A stretch of 64,000 nt of DNA from Stictocephala bisonia (GCA_035578905.1 JAQJVL010000005.1:4904480-4968479), one strand, 5' to 3'; positions 1 to 12,136 are shown, counted from the first letter of the stretch. Numbers and translations are program-made. Notes: generated from the letters alone by a model not told the origin.

Positions 1-458
1 TCTTCATCTTCTTTCAAATATTCAATCATTTCTATTATATTTTGTGTTACTGTCTCATTCCTACCTAGACCTGGCCCTACCAGGATACCGTGGAGTCTGT
101 TTAACCAGGGCTTGATAGTCTCCAGAGCTTTGTCTGAATCCAAGCAAGGAAGCACCATTAGCTCTGGACTATAGGACTTGATAGGTATGGCTGCTGTTGA
201 AGCACAGAACACATACACCATATCGGCTCCTGTCCGCAGTGAGGCCATGGCTCCAAAGTAAGGTGCTCCTGTGTATTCTATAGAGCCACCAAAAACACCA
301 ATTCTTCCCCGTTCACCTTTGTGTTGCTCAGTACTCAAACAAGGAATGAAGTTTTTGCATTCACTTAAAACCATTTTATCTATCTCTTGGGGGTAATTGT
401 ATTCATCACTGCAGACCACACCAATCAACAAACTAATCACAGACACGGACAGAAGCAT
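1..458 (-). CDS. NAXD: ATP-dependent NAD(P)H-hydrate dehydratase (5' exon, partial)
   Basis: This enzyme repairs NADHX and NADPHX, the damaged hydrated forms of the cofactors, by ATP-dependent dehydration. Translating the minus strand from the ATG at 458 gives an open frame to the window edge, about 152 codons. The first ~17 residues (MLLSVSVISLLIGVVCS) are hydrophobic and look like a signal or targeting peptide. Then come the YjeF C-terminal/CARKD family landmarks: GRIGVFGGS, YTGAPYFGAMASLRTGAD, and GILVGPGLGR, whose glycine-rich turn belongs to the ribokinase-like fold. The family is about 300-350 residues, so roughly the first half is present and no splice donor is seen before base 1. Divergent in direction from the plus-strand gene that follows. 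The call rests on recalled family motifs, not on a search. Confidence 0.9.
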   Translation of the reverse strand, partial: MLLSVSVISLLIGVVCSDEYNYPQEIDKMVLSECKNFIPCLSTEQHKGERGRIGVFGGSIEYTGAPYFGAMASLRTGADMVYVFCASTAAIPIKSYSPELMVLPCLDSDKALETIKPWLNRLHGILVGPGLGRNETVTQNIIEMIEYLKEDE

Positions 459-1984
459 GGCTGAACAGCAATCTCCCTCTTTGTTGTTCTTATCTTAATG
501 GTGTAATGTCATCTCCACGTCACAGATCAATATCAGTGTAGTTGACTACTTCCTTAGTTATTTGAGATTTATAAATTTTGTTTGTTTCAATTGTAGATAT
601 GTGGATCAGTATTTTAGTTATAAATTATAAATATGTTTTTTAGGTAAGTTAATACAAATTAGAAAGAATTTAAATTGATTGGCATTGTGCTAAGAATAGA
701 GTTTTATCTGAATATGTTTTTATTGGTTATTAAAATAGACATATAATTTAATTCAGTTAAAATTACATTTTAACTGAATATGTTTTGACTGGTTATACAA
801 ATTGACATATATATTTGAAATTTGAATCAATGGATATATATATATCCATATTTGAATGAATCAATCAACTTTTTGTTCACCATTTATGCTACTGGTCAAT
901 CAATTGATAAGGCTCACATTTTCAGTGTGTTATCTTGGTTTTGCATTAAGTTTTTATTTATAGCGTATTCCTCTTCAGAAAATTTATATCACGGAGACTG
1001 AAGTGATGAAAACAAAAGGTGAGAGAGCAAATAATGGCCACGTGTACTCTGTAAATTTGTTATTATATAAATAATATCTTCTTAAAGTTTTGTGTACTTC
1101 CATTCACCCTTCAACTGGTGGTTGGTGATTTTCCCAAGTGACCGGCAATTTTGACTGATTTGCAGACATTTTTTATAAAATTCGTCAAAAATAAAATATT
1201 ATAAACCCACTTACATTTGGTATTCTTCTGTACACAATAATCCAATGTATGCCTAAAATAAAATTATTGATCTTTAATCACTTCTTGGATCTACTTTATA
1301 TTTTGAAAAATAATGTTGTAAAAAGGAAGAAGTGGTGGGTATATTACCTATGAAACAATTTAATATTTAAAATATAAAATTTGAAATAGCCAAAATGTTC
1401 AAAATTTGATTTAGTTTCAGGAAACATAACTATATTATTTGTTATATGGATAAATACTAATATTATATTTGTTTCTATGATAACCAACCTATATATTCAA
1501 ATAGTATACGAACCTTATAGAAATGCAACAAGATCTAAAATTTACATGAAAGCATGCTCTTTAAATTTAAAAAATATTTGTAAAATGGTAACCTTGATGT
1601 CCATAAAGTGTCAGCTTGGTATTCTTAAAAGATTGTTGTAAATGCTCAGACATGCAATAAACAAATATAAAATTCTTCAAGTATATACTTATATTGTTTC
1701 ATCCCAAATGTATTGTTTAATTTTTATTTGGGAAGTACGTCTTATTTATAATGTATAGAAATGTTGGTTAAATTTAGTAAAGAACTATAGAGTAGTGAGA
1801 GGGAAAAACTATAATTTGAAGAAAAATATTGACTGTAGTACCAATTTGAATCTTCTGACCTATCTTTTAGTTTTGCTTTTTTCTAGATTTCAGAGGCCTG
1901 AATCTATAATCAAGTTTTCCAAAACAATGCCTATCAACCCCAGAATTACATTTCAGGATGCCAAATATATCGCCTCGTTGATTT
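459..1984. other. Intergenic or intronic AT-rich sequence
   Basis: No supported gene. It should hold the NAXD 5'UTR and promoter on the minus strand. An upstream exon of the plus-strand host gene may lie here or nearby, because the first exon I can place (6410) begins inside a codon. Around 830-850 there is a short palindromic TA-rich run. Nothing else was recognised. Confidence 0.5.
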
Positions 1985-4900
1985 GTTTGAAATTAGAATA
2001 TTACTGTGCAGTTAGAGTGAGTCAGAGGAGGATGTTGATGTTTGGGGATAAGAGTACTAATGCCACTCGGTAATCAGCTAGGATTGTACTATACTTGACT
2101 TGACACTGCATACTTCTGTGCAGATTGTGCCACTTGTGCTCAGCGCCAAGTGAAACAGAAGAGCTTGTTGATGTTAGGGGAGAAGGGTGACAATGTCACT
2201 CGGTAGTTAGCTAGAGATTGTACTATACTTGACATGACACTGTATACATCTGTGCAGATTGTGCCACTTGTGCTCAGCGCCAAGTGAAACAGAAGAGCTT
2301 GTTGATGTTAGGGGAGAAAGGTGACAATGTCACTTGGTCAGCTAGTGATTGTACTATACTTGACTTGACACTGCATACTTCTGTGCAGATTGTGCCACTT
2401 GTGCTCAGCGCCAAGTGAAACAGAAGAGCTTGTTGATGTTAGGGGAGAAGAGTGCCAATGTCACTCGGTCAGCTAGGGATTGTACTATACTTGACATGAC
2501 ACTGTATATACATCTGTGCAGATTGTGCCACTTGTGCTCAGCGCCAAGTGAGACAGAAGAGCTTGTTGATGTTAGGGGAGAAAGGTGACAATGTCACTTG
2601 GTCAGCTAGTGATTGTACTATACTTGACTTGACACTGCATACTTCTGTGCAGATTGTGCCACTTGTGCTCAGCGCCAAGTGAAACAGAAGAGCTTGTTGA
2701 TGTTAGGGGAGAAGAGTGCCAATGTCACTCGGTCAGCTAGGGATTGTACTATACTTGACATGACACTGTATATACATCTGTGCAGATTGTGCCACTTGTG
2801 CTCAGCGCCAAGTGAGACAGAAGAGCTTGTTGATGTTAGGGGAGAAAGGTGACAATGTCACTTGGTCAGCTAGTGATTGTACTATACTTGACTTGACACT
2901 GCATACTTCTGTGCAGATTGTGCCACTTGTGCTCAGCGCCAAGTGAAACAGAAGAGCTTGTTGATGTTAGGGGAGAAGAGTGCCAATGTCACTCGGTCAG
3001 CTAGGGATTGTACTATACTTGACATGACACTGTATACATCTGTGCAGATTCTGCCACTTGTGCTCAGCGCCAAGTGAAACAGGAGAGCTTGTTGATGTTA
3101 GGGGAGAAGGGTGATAATGTCACTCGGTAGTCAGCTAGGGATTGTACTATACTTGACGTGACACTGTATACATCTGTGCAGATTGTGCCACTTGTGCTCA
3201 GCACCAAGTTAGACAGAAGAGCTTGTTGATGTTAGAGGAGAAGGGTGACAATGTCACTCTGTAGTCAGCTAGGGATTGTACTATACTTGACATGACACTG
3301 TATACTTCTGTGCAGATTGTGCCACTTGTGCTCAGCACCAAGTGAGACAGAAGAGCTTGTTGATGTAAGGGGAGAAGGGTGACAATGTCACTCGGTCAGC
3401 TAGGGATTGTACTATACTTGAGATGACACTGTATACATCTGTGCAGATTGTGCCACTTGTGCTCAGCGCCAAGTGAAACAGAAGAGCTTGTTGATGTTAG
3501 GGGAGAAAGGTGACAATGTCACTTGGTCAGCTAGTGATTGTACTATACTTGACTTGACACTGCATACTTCTGTGCAGATTGTGCCACTTGTGCTCAGCGC
3601 CAAGTGAAACAGAAGAGCTTGTTGATGTTAGGGGAGAAGAGTGCCAATGTCACTCGGTCAGCTAGGGATTGTACTATACTTGACATGACACTGTATACAT
3701 CTGTGCAGATTGTGCCACTTGTGCTCAGCGCCAAGTGAAACAGAAGAGCTTGTTGATGTTAGGGGAGAAGGGTGACAATGTCACTCGGTAGTCAGCTAGG
3801 GATTGTACTATACTTGACGTGACACTGTATACATCTGTGCAGATTGTGCCACTTGTGCTCAGCACCAAGTTAGACAGAAGTGCTTGTTGATGTTAGAGGT
3901 GAAGGGTGACAATGTCACTCTGTAGTCAGCTAGGGATTGTACTATACTTGACATGACACTGTATACATCTGTGCAGATTGTGCTCAGCGCCAAGTGAGAC
4001 AGAAGAGCTTGTTGATGTTAGGGGAGAAGGGTGACAATGTCACTCGGTAGTCAGCTAGGGATTGTACTATACTTGACATGACACTGTATACATCTGTGCA
4101 GATTGTGCCACTTGTGCTCAGCGCCAAGTGAGACAGAAGAGTTTGTTGATGTTAGGGGAGAAGGGTGACAATGTCACTTGGTCAGCTAATGATTGTACTA
4201 TACTTGACATGACACTGTATACATCTGTACAGATTGTGCCACTTGTGCTCAGCACCAAGTGAGACAGAAGAGCTTGTTGATGTTAGGGGAGAAGGGTGAC
4301 AATGTCACTCGGTCAGCTAGGGATTGTACTATACTTGACATGACACTGTATACATCTGTGCAGATTGTGCCACTTGTGCTCAGCACCAAGTGAGACAGAA
4401 GAGCTTGTTGATGTTAGCGGAGAAGGGTGACAATGTCATTTGGTCAGCTAGTGATTGTACTATACTTGACGTGACACTGTATACATCTGTGCAGATTGTG
4501 CCACTTGTTCTCAGCACCAAGTGAGACAGAAGAGCTTGTTGATGATAGAGGAGAAGGGTGACAATGTCACTCGGTAGTTAGCTAGAGTTTGTACTATACT
4601 TGACATGACACTGTATATACATCTGTGCAGATTGTGCCACTTGTGCTCAGCGCCAAGTGAGACAGAAGAGTTTGTTGATGTTAGGGGAGAAGGGTGACAA
4701 TGTCACTTGGTCAGCTAATGATTGTACTATACTTGACATGACACTGTATACTTCTGTGCAGATTGTGCCACTTGTGCTCAGCACCAAGTGAGACAGAAGA
4801 GCTTGTTGATGTTAGGGGAGAAGGGTGACAATGTCACTCGGTCAGCTAGGGATTGTACTATACTTGAGATGACACTGTATACATCTGTGCAGATTGTGCC

Positions 4901-5690
4901 ACTTGTACTCAGCACCAAGTGAGACAGAAGAGGTTGTTGATGTTAGGGGAGAAGGGTGACAATGTCACTCTGTAGTCAGCTAGGGATTGTACTATACTTG
5001 ACGTGACACTGTATACATCTGTGCAGATTGTGCCACTTGTGCTCAGCGCCAAGTGAGACAGAAGAGCTTGTTGATGTTAGGGGAGAAGGGTGACAATGTC
5101 ACTCGGTAGTCAGCTAGGGATTGTACTATACTTGACGTGACACTGTATACATCTGTGCAGATTGTGCCACTTGTGCTCAGCACCAAGTGAGACAGAAGAG
5201 GTTGTTGATGTTAGGGGAGAAGGGTGACAATGTCACTCTGTAGTCAGCTAGGGATTGTACTATACTTGACGTGACACTGTATACATCTGTGCAGATTGTG
5301 CCACTTGTGCTCAGTACCAAGTGAGACAGAAGAGCTTGTTGATGTTAGAGGAGAAGGGTGACAATGTCACTCGGTAGTCAGCTAGGGATTGTACTATACT
5401 TGACATGACACTGTATACATCTGTGCAGATTGTGCCACTTGTGCTCAGCACCAAGTGAGACAGAAGAGCTTGTTGATGTTAGGGGAGAAGGGTGCCAATG
5501 TCACTCAGTCAGCTAGGCATTGTACTACACTTGACATGACACTGCATACATCTGTGCAGATTGTGCCACTTGTGCTCAGCGCCAAGTGAGACAGAAGAGC
5601 TTGTTGATGTTAGGAGAGGTGCCAATGTCACTCAGTCAGTTAGGCATTGTACTACACTTGACATGACACTGCATACTTCTGTGGGGGTTC
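1985..5690 (+). repeat. Satellite array, about 28 copies of a 131/134-bp unit
   Basis: The landmark GATTGTACTATACTTGAC (or a close variant) recurs about 28 times, at 2082, 2216, 2347, 2478, 2611, 2742, 2875, 3006, 3140, 3274, 3405 and so on to 5645. Spacing is mostly 131 or 134 bp. The 3-bp difference is the presence or absence of GTA in CGGTAGTCAGC versus CGGTCAGC. Some units are 133 bp because TATACATC is lengthened to TATATACATC, and one is about 125 bp after a 9-bp loss near 3975. The first unit (about 1985-2080) is the most divergent, and the last two are degenerate with CATTGTACTACAC. This pattern, younger copies in the middle and decayed edges, fits unequal exchange. Confidence 0.95.
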
Positions 5691-6409
5691 TGCCACTTGT
5701 CTATAACATCTTTTCTACTACTTTTTACTCTTCAAAAAGTTTGAATCTTTTCACAGTTTTAATTATTTACCCTTTGTGGAGGAGCAGTTATTGAAGCAAA
5801 AATGTTCATCCTTTTGCTGCTCTCATAATATACTTTGCAAAAATCTGAGCTTATTTTAATTTACTTAATTTATAACCCAACTGTCTTATGGCAGTTTTTT
5901 TTATGACTTTGATGGAACATACACATTGACAGAATACATGTACAATATTGAATACCCTCCCGCCCACTCGGACATTAATGGCACTACTTCTCATCCAACA
6001 CTTTTCAAGATGTATTTATGCTATTAGAAGTATGCTGATTTGGGTGGGAGAGCTCCTCCCCATCGAGGAGTCATGGGTGGGTAGAAGGACCCTTCAAGAC
6101 CTACAACCGTCTGATAGTGCAGACAGCAGGCATGGCCCAGTCAATACAAATGCCCCATGTTGGGAAGGAGTATCAAGTGAATATTGGTCTGTTTTAACTA
6201 TCTTTAATAAATATAAATTATGAAATTGATTGAAACATACTATATTTTTGGTCAAAACAGTACTTTATGACAAGTTAAGTGGAAATAACCACTGTTGTGA
6301 AAAACTAATATGTAAAACAGGCTTGCTTACTTTTCATTATGTACCATTTGAGTTATTGTTAGTAAAGAGCAACCTAGCAACAATTATTCAATCACTGGTG
6401 ATGTTTCAG
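5691..6409. other. Unassigned sequence before the first placed exon
   Basis: There is an open stretch at 5948-6223, but no convincing acceptor and donor pair and no recognisable protein, so I do not call it an exon. The last bases (about 6390-6409) form the acceptor of the host exon at 6410. Confidence 0.4.
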
Positions 6410-6600
6410 GTTAAGTGTGGGACAGTTACCTCAGTGGGCACAGAAATCAATTCTAGACACTAATCTCCCAGTCATAGACAACAAGACAAGTAGAGTTGTT
6501 GAAGCACCGAAGGGGCGGTGGGCCACACGTGCCCTTGAACCCAACTACGATAATCCTATACTAGATAGAAACTTCTACTCCCAAGGAACTGGAAATAAAG
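6410..6600 (+). CDS. Host gene exon a (unidentified disordered protein)
   Basis: The exon is bounded by acceptor TTTCAG (ends 6409) and donor AAAG|GTAATA. The first base completes a codon begun upstream; 63 full codons follow, and a final g is left over. The translation includes LPQWAQKSILDTNLPVID, APKGRWATRALEPNYDNP and RNFYSQGTGNK. It is the first of eight exons whose phases match at every junction: its leftover g plus AA of the next exon gives a Glu codon. I do not recognise the protein. The phase 2 start means at least one coding exon lies upstream. Confidence 0.7.
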
Positions 6601-8300
6601 GTAATAAATATAGCTTGGTTAGACATTTTTTACATAGTGAAACTATTTTTATTTTGCCAACTTTCCTACCAAATTTGAAAATGTCATCTCAATTCTCTTC
6701 CTTAGAAATTTCCATTGACGGGCACGGAGGGTTTTATCCTCACCACCCCTCTTCATCGGCTTCTGTTTTCTGCTTTTTCCAGTCCTACTTTTATTTTGGT
6801 GAGATTTTACACATTACATTTTTCAGTTGTGTTTTTTATAATTATTATGTACTTTCATCTGGTACATTCGTAATCTTTCATATATTGGTTTTAAAAAAGG
6901 CTTTGTGAAACAATAGCCAAATTTAATTATATTTACAGAGTTTTACCCATTTTATTAATCGGCTTTTGTAATTGCTATATTTTATTAGTTGTATAAAAGT
7001 CTAGTGTCTATATTGTATTTTTTCTTAACACTCATTTTTCAAAACTTTATATTCAGAAAGACCGATCTTTTGAAATCTTGGTTGTCATCAACATTTTGAA
7101 CTATATCAGCACATTGAGTGTATTATTAAATATTATGGGATAATATAAAGATATCATTGACAAACTTTTTTTGAGTTTGGTCCATACCTATCAACATCAC
7201 TCTTCACTGTTGGCATCACGCTGTCAAAATATCTCTCCAACTCTGGATGGGGATATCTTGATACGGTCAACTTACAACTAGCTTAATTTGGTTTATAAGT
7301 GACAAAATGTCTAATTATAAAGCTGTACCTAGTTTTCTAATTGTGAAGGTTTTCTATTGTACGTGTATTGGTGGGTGGAAAAGTAATCACCATTGTACTT
7401 TTATGAGTGGGTGGGAGGGCAATTATGCTCTAGCATCATGATGTTGCCGAAAATAAGTCACTCGAGTGCTGATGCAGGCATCATAATCTAAGGCAAATTT
7501 GTTTTAAAATGAGTGTTTATACACCACATGTTTATCAAGTCAATTGTAGGTTGTGGTTAAGTGGTAGAGAGGACTAAAGAGTCTTAACTTCCACTTGAAG
7601 CAGAAATTTGTGTTAGTACAGGGAAATTCAGAGTATTCCCATAATGTCATTTAACCTGTTGTGTTGTAGTCTTATTTGTGTTTTTAATTTATTTTAATAC
7701 TTTTCTAAACCCGTACAAATAACCAAGTTAGAGTTATAATTGCATGAAAAGTCAATATATTCATTCAGTTATTAGTTACTGTAGGGAATAAGATATGTGC
7801 TGTGGAGTCAAAGACATGTTGCATTCAGCAATATTTCTTTAAAGGAATTTTTTCTTTAAAGGAATTAAAGGAATTTTCTTTAAAGGAATAAGTGTTAACA
7901 TTTTTTTCGTACTTCTGACAGTAATTAAATCACTCATTAGGTAATATATCAAATCCAGTTACAGTTGTTGAAAGTATATTTTTTGCTAGTAAAACCCTAT
8001 CCAACAGTATGTATTTTATTCATTATAAAAGTTATTGAAAATTTAACATGTGTGAAAACATTAGTAGGCTTCAAACCAAAAAAAATATTTTTTTATTTTC
8101 TGGTGGTTTAAGCTTAACGGCTGGATGCCAAATTAAGAATATAACGTTTTAAGAAGAGTAGGTGTAAAACCAAAAAGTGAATTTTTGTAGTGTTCGAGTC
8201 TAAGGCAAATTACAAATATCAAGCTCCTAGCTTTCAGGAGGTGCCTTAGATTCACTGTATTAGTATTGAAACCTACTGTCAGCGCAGAAATGATATGTAC
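6601..8300. other. Intron, no gene seen
   Basis: AT-rich intronic DNA. Near 7360-7420 a GT-rich stretch (GTGTATTGGTGGGTGG, TGAGTGGGTGGGAGGG) resembles the minisatellites at 19.1 and 53.2 kb. Around 7838-7890 there is a small tandem run of TTTAAAGGAATT. No transposase or splice-bounded exon was found. Confidence 0.5.
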
Positions 8301-9223
8301 CCGAGTTTGAAGGGTGTTTACTAAGAAACCAAGAGGTCTATAAAAATCCAATCACACGATTGTTTTTTTTTTTCGTTTAACTGTACATTATTAAATATGC
8401 ATTTTTAAATTGTATTTTAAGTTTTAATAATTTTGTTATCCTAGTTGGAACAAAAAGCACTGGAATTTTAACTAGTTTTCACTATACATTAACTTTACAC
8501 TTTTGTTACTCATAAACCAGTTATTAAAATCACTTTGGATTGATAAATTTAGATAGATTTTAATTGATTTAAAATCACTACATTTATTTATGCATATAAA
8601 AGTAATGTATTGTAACTATACATTTCATGAGGATTACAATGTGAAGTCATAATTTTATGACCTCTAGAAAACAAGAAAATGATGTTTCAGGAAATTTATA
8701 AGAACTTTTTTCATGAAAAGTTAAAATTACGAAATTTACTAAACTTGTGGAAAACATTACTGTCAACAACATATTAAAATATAAATGTAATACATTAACA
8801 AGCTTAATTGAACAAGATTGAGTAATAAAATTGTAAAGTTGCACAGGGAAAACTATTTAAAATTCGGGTACTTTTTTTGTTGCAACTAGAATGACAATAA
8901 TTATTAAAACTTTTAGGTTAGGTTAAAGGGCACTAGGCCAGGAATTAGTATATTAGTTCCTCACCTGAAGAAAATGCCTGTGGTGTTGAAAATTTGTGAG
9001 ATTGTGTTTATTTTGTGTTTGTGACTACTACTCTGGTGTTAGTGAACTTGTCTTTTAAGGTAAGTTTGCTGATGTCCTATCTCTCTAATATACTAATTAT
9101 TAAAACTTAAAATAATATATAAAAATGCATATTCCATAATGTATAATTAAGCGAGGAAAACAATGGTGTGATTGGATTTTTCATAGGCCTCTTAGTTTCT
9201 CAGTAAACAACCTTCAAACTCGG
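8301..9223. repeat. Foldback element with ~130-bp inverted arms
   Basis: The arm at 8301-8432 reappears as its reverse complement at 9094-9223 with small indels; shared landmarks are CCGAGTTTGAAGG, CCAATCACAC and AAGTTTTAATAATT. About 660 bp lie between the arms, including TTAGGTTAGGTT and the hammerhead-like segment at 8960-9000. I see no transposase. It may be a foldback DNA transposon or an inverted duplication of an older repeat. No clear target duplication could be read at the ends. Confidence 0.65.
8960..9000 (+). ncRNA. Hammerhead-ribozyme-like fold (degenerate)
   Basis: The order of parts matches a minimal hammerhead. Stem I 5' is CTCAC (8960-8964) and the core is CTGAAGA (8965-8971), followed by one extra A. 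Stem II is AATGCC/GGTGTT (8973-8978 with 8982-8987) closed by a 3-base loop. Then come GAAA (8988-8991), a very short AA/TT stem III, a candidate cleavage T at 8995, and stem I 3' GTGAG (8996-9000) pairing all five bases. The one-base insertion after the core and the loop-less stem III argue that it may be inactive. Confidence 0.4.
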
Positions 9224-9458
9224 CTATACATTTTTGAGAGATAGATAACCCTCTCTCAAATCACTGCAACAAACTAGTCACATTTTATTCATCAATCAAT
9301 TATTTTTCTAAGATGCAAAGTGGTTCCCTCCATCTTCTATTCCATTATTGAAGCAGTTGTCAAGAGGCTTTGATGAGATTCAAGACTAGTTGCACTTTTT
9401 CTGCATGTTAAGCCATTAGTAGTTAATTGAAGGGTAGAATTACTCATATGAGTATTAA

Positions 9459-9714
9459 CCCTTAAAATGTAGAATCCAAATATATGCGCATGTGAATAAT
9501 TACTCATAACGCAGTATTTGTATATTTACGCAAGTCAATATTTATAAACCTAGATTAAAGTAAATATGCAGCAGCGAGCTCTACAGTTCAAGGGTAACAC
9601 TATTTTTAGGTTGTTATTGGGTTATGAATCATATGTACTGGTTACTAGTCAACAACTATAATAACATTTTTACTAATCACTGCCATTTTTGAGGTTACCA
9701 CTAGCGATCGATGC

Positions 9715-9752
<38 letters not shown>

Positions 9753-10167
9753 CGTGAAGACGGACAACGCACCGCTCAGAGCTCACTCAGCTCAGTCATT
9801 TGTTGGGTGTTTCAAACGTAATTACTAACCTTGTTTGAGTAAAAACAACTTTTATAATTTGCTCTTTACTTAATATTTTTGTCCAATTTTATTTAATTAC
9901 GTTATAAATAGTTTTATTTTATTAATACATAGTCTAGCTGTATTCTGTAGGACTGTAAATATTGAAAATATTTTCACAATGACTAACTTTTTACTGTATA
10001 AAAACTGAGTAAGAAATGTATCTCATAGTTAACATTATTTTTTCAACCTTGTAATAAACTGTTTAAAATATAAAAAAAATATAACTTTACAAAAGACAAA
10101 AATTATGCAAATACAAAAATTGACTGTTTATTGAAAAATTACAAACAATTACTCAGCGCTTTAAGGG
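9459..10167. mobile_element. Non-autonomous piggyBac-type element
   Basis: TTAA occurs at both borders (9455-9458 and 10168-10171), as expected for piggyBac integration. The element starts CCCTTAAAATG and ends CGCTTTAAGGG, an imperfect terminal inverted repeat. The 709-bp interior has no transposase. It contains a TA microsatellite at about 9719-9748. It lies in the intron just before host exon b. Confidence 0.7.
9719..9748. repeat. (TA)n microsatellite
   Basis: About 14 uninterrupted AT dinucleotides inside the piggyBac-type element. Confidence 0.95.
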
Positions 10168-10328
10168 TTAACATCGTTACTGTTTGTTCTGTTGTCTTAA
10201 ATCCTTATTTTACCCTATTGAATGAAATTCACTGCAGTCTAGATATTCAATGTTCCCCTAAAGTACAGTCTCTTCAATAACAGTGTTTAACTTTATGACA
10301 AAATATGTATTATATTTTTTAATTTCAG

Positions 10329-10438
10329 AAAAGCGCATGGATTCAGATGGATCAAAAGAAGACAGTTCAATTGACAGTGGAACAGAACTATGTAGGTCAT
10401 TCAAACAAGATAGAAGAAGGATATTCTCAGCAGTACAG
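10329..10438 (+). CDS. Host gene exon b
   Basis: Acceptor TAATTTCAG ends at 10328 and donor CAG|GTGAAT follows 10438. The first two bases complete a codon begun in exon a; 36 codons follow and the exon ends on a codon boundary. The translation includes KRMDSDGSKEDSSIDSGTEL and FKQDRRRIFSAVQ: acidic and serine-rich, then basic. It continues directly into exon c in phase 0. Confidence 0.75.
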
Positions 10439-11344
10439 GTGAATTTACTAGGTTGCTTTTACATCTCCGAGAAAGTTCTTTGGCTATATTAATGTACTCA
10501 ACCAAAAATAAACACTTGGGAATTTTTGTATCACTTATATAGCTTTATAATTATAAACTTTTTTTAATCCGACAAAAGAAATATTTTTGACAGTAAAGGT
10601 CATCTTTTAGTGGTTTTTAAAGCCAATTGGTGAAGGATTAAATTTATCTACAAATATAATCTAAATCCATATGCTCTTATAATAGCAATTAATTTTTCTA
10701 AATTTTACTAGAGAGCAGTTCTTTTACTTCTCTCGAATAAAATTAGTTGGTACTCTAAGTACACATTGGCTTCCTAAAAATCTTGATTTGTCATTCATTC
10801 GTTACTGAAATAATTTTGAAAAATGTATAAAAAATAATGCAAATATTGCTCAAAACTAACTTGTCTATATAATGATAATGTAATCCACATTAACGAGAGA
10901 ACAAGAAATATTCACAATCACTGGTATCTCAGAAAAATTATCAAAATAAATTTGAATAACCTTTTTATTATTGAGCTTAAAGTTGTAAACTGTGTGTGTT
11001 TTTAATGGTTATAATAGTTGTGAAGACAATATTTCCTTAATTTTAACCAAAACATAATGAATTTCCGTCTTCTCCTCAATTATCCACTTAAGATTAACTC
11101 GCTCACTCACTCCCAAGTACATCAACTCTATTGTCATCATGACACCCAGCAAGTAAGCATGTACTTTGGAACCAACAATTGACATCGGTTAGTTTTCTGT
11201 AATTATGCACTTTCTTTCCACTTCTGAAAATATGATTTCTTGTTGAAATAGTGGTGAAATATGAGTGTATATCTGTTGAGGAGGTTGATTTCATTTCCAG
11301 AAAACTGGATTATTACAAAAAAATTTACTTTATGTGATCCATTG
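10439..11344. other. Intron, no gene seen
   Basis: AT-rich intronic sequence without recognisable elements. Confidence 0.5.
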
Positions 11345-11860
11345 TTTGGATAGACTCCCCGCAATCACATGACTGATCTACTGTCAATCCCCATTTATAC
11401 TTCCAGTAATTGCATCTGCCAACACCTGTTCGGAACCGATTAAGAGTGTCCACTCTCTACGAGGGAGGTTCATCCCACCTACAGGTATTGATGGATCGTT
11501 AATAAGGAACTTATTACGTCCATCAAAACTGTTCCACACTATGGTCCAGCTGGTATTGGGCGAGAAGTTTGATCTGCTCAAATGGAAAGCAATATGTAGA
11601 GGTGGGTTTCGAGATAATAAGCGACCGATCTGACGTGGGAGATCCTGTATAATGGGTAGGTGCGGGTCATTCAAGATCTTATTGAATTCTTTGAGTAGTG
11701 CCTCCTGACGTTTTGTCTGTGGAGGAGCTATATTGCACAGCACTGGGAGCCATGGAAGTGGAGTTGACATGAGAATGCCACTAATAGCTATCATGACCCT
11801 ATTAAGTTGGACATGACCACTTTAGTGTGAACACTATTTAGCCATACGGGAGCATTTAAA
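11345..11860 (-). pseudogene. LINE ORF2 3' end relic (jockey-like group)
   Basis: The minus strand carries the C-terminal region that follows the reverse transcriptase in many insect non-LTR elements. It shows TPLPWLPVLCNIAPP, RQEALLKEFNKIL and GGMNLPRREWTLL. After a frameshift near 11430 it continues as a line containing NRFRTGVGRC and then CDCGE with a downstream His, the family's cysteine-rich tail. Another frameshift near 11800 precedes it. Only this 3' portion remains and no RT core is left. It is a short, 5'-truncated and decayed copy, unrelated to LINE-A and LINE-B. Confidence 0.75.
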
Positions 11861-11976
11861 TTCAGATGCCTGGCCTCTGTTGCGAATATATTTGAATTAT
11901 TTTTTTTATGGTTAATAGTTGCTGTTTGTAATTATCGCTTAATGGCCACTAATTGCAATTTACCGCAAAATAAATT

Positions 11977-12136
11977 GCCGGCGTAGTGGCTCAGTGGCTA
12001 AGGTTTAGGACTGCGGAGAGCATGGTCCAAGGTTCGAATTTCCACTGAGCCAACGGTTGGTACTTTACTTGTTGAATAAAGTTGAAGCACAGGCCTGTAG
12101 GCCCATGTCAACTGGCGAGTGAAGTTAAAAAAAAAA
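11977..12136 (+). mobile_element. tRNA-derived SINE, copy 1
   Basis: It begins GCCGGCGTAGTGGCTCAG with an A-box-like TGGCTCAGTGGCTAAGG. It has the B box GGTTCGAATTTCC, a tRNA-unrelated body (GTTGAATAAAGTTGAAGC, GGCCCATGTCAACTGGC) and ends in an A-rich tail at 12127-12136. The same sequence recurs on the minus strand at 46036-46187. Pol III promoter boxes and the A tail mark it as a SINE rather than a tRNA gene. Confidence 0.85.

Noticed and set aside
1985..5690. Regularly spaced repeats that could suggest a CRISPR array
   Set aside because: Units are 131-134 bp tandem copies with no unique spacers, in a eukaryotic intron or intergenic region; this is a satellite.
5948..6223. Candidate upstream host exon
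   Set aside because: No acceptor/donor pair that would give the phase needed by the exon at 6410.
11977..12060. tRNA gene suggested by A and B boxes
   Set aside because: The tRNA-like part continues into a shared non-tRNA body with an A tail and has a second dispersed copy at 46036-46187; it is a SINE.
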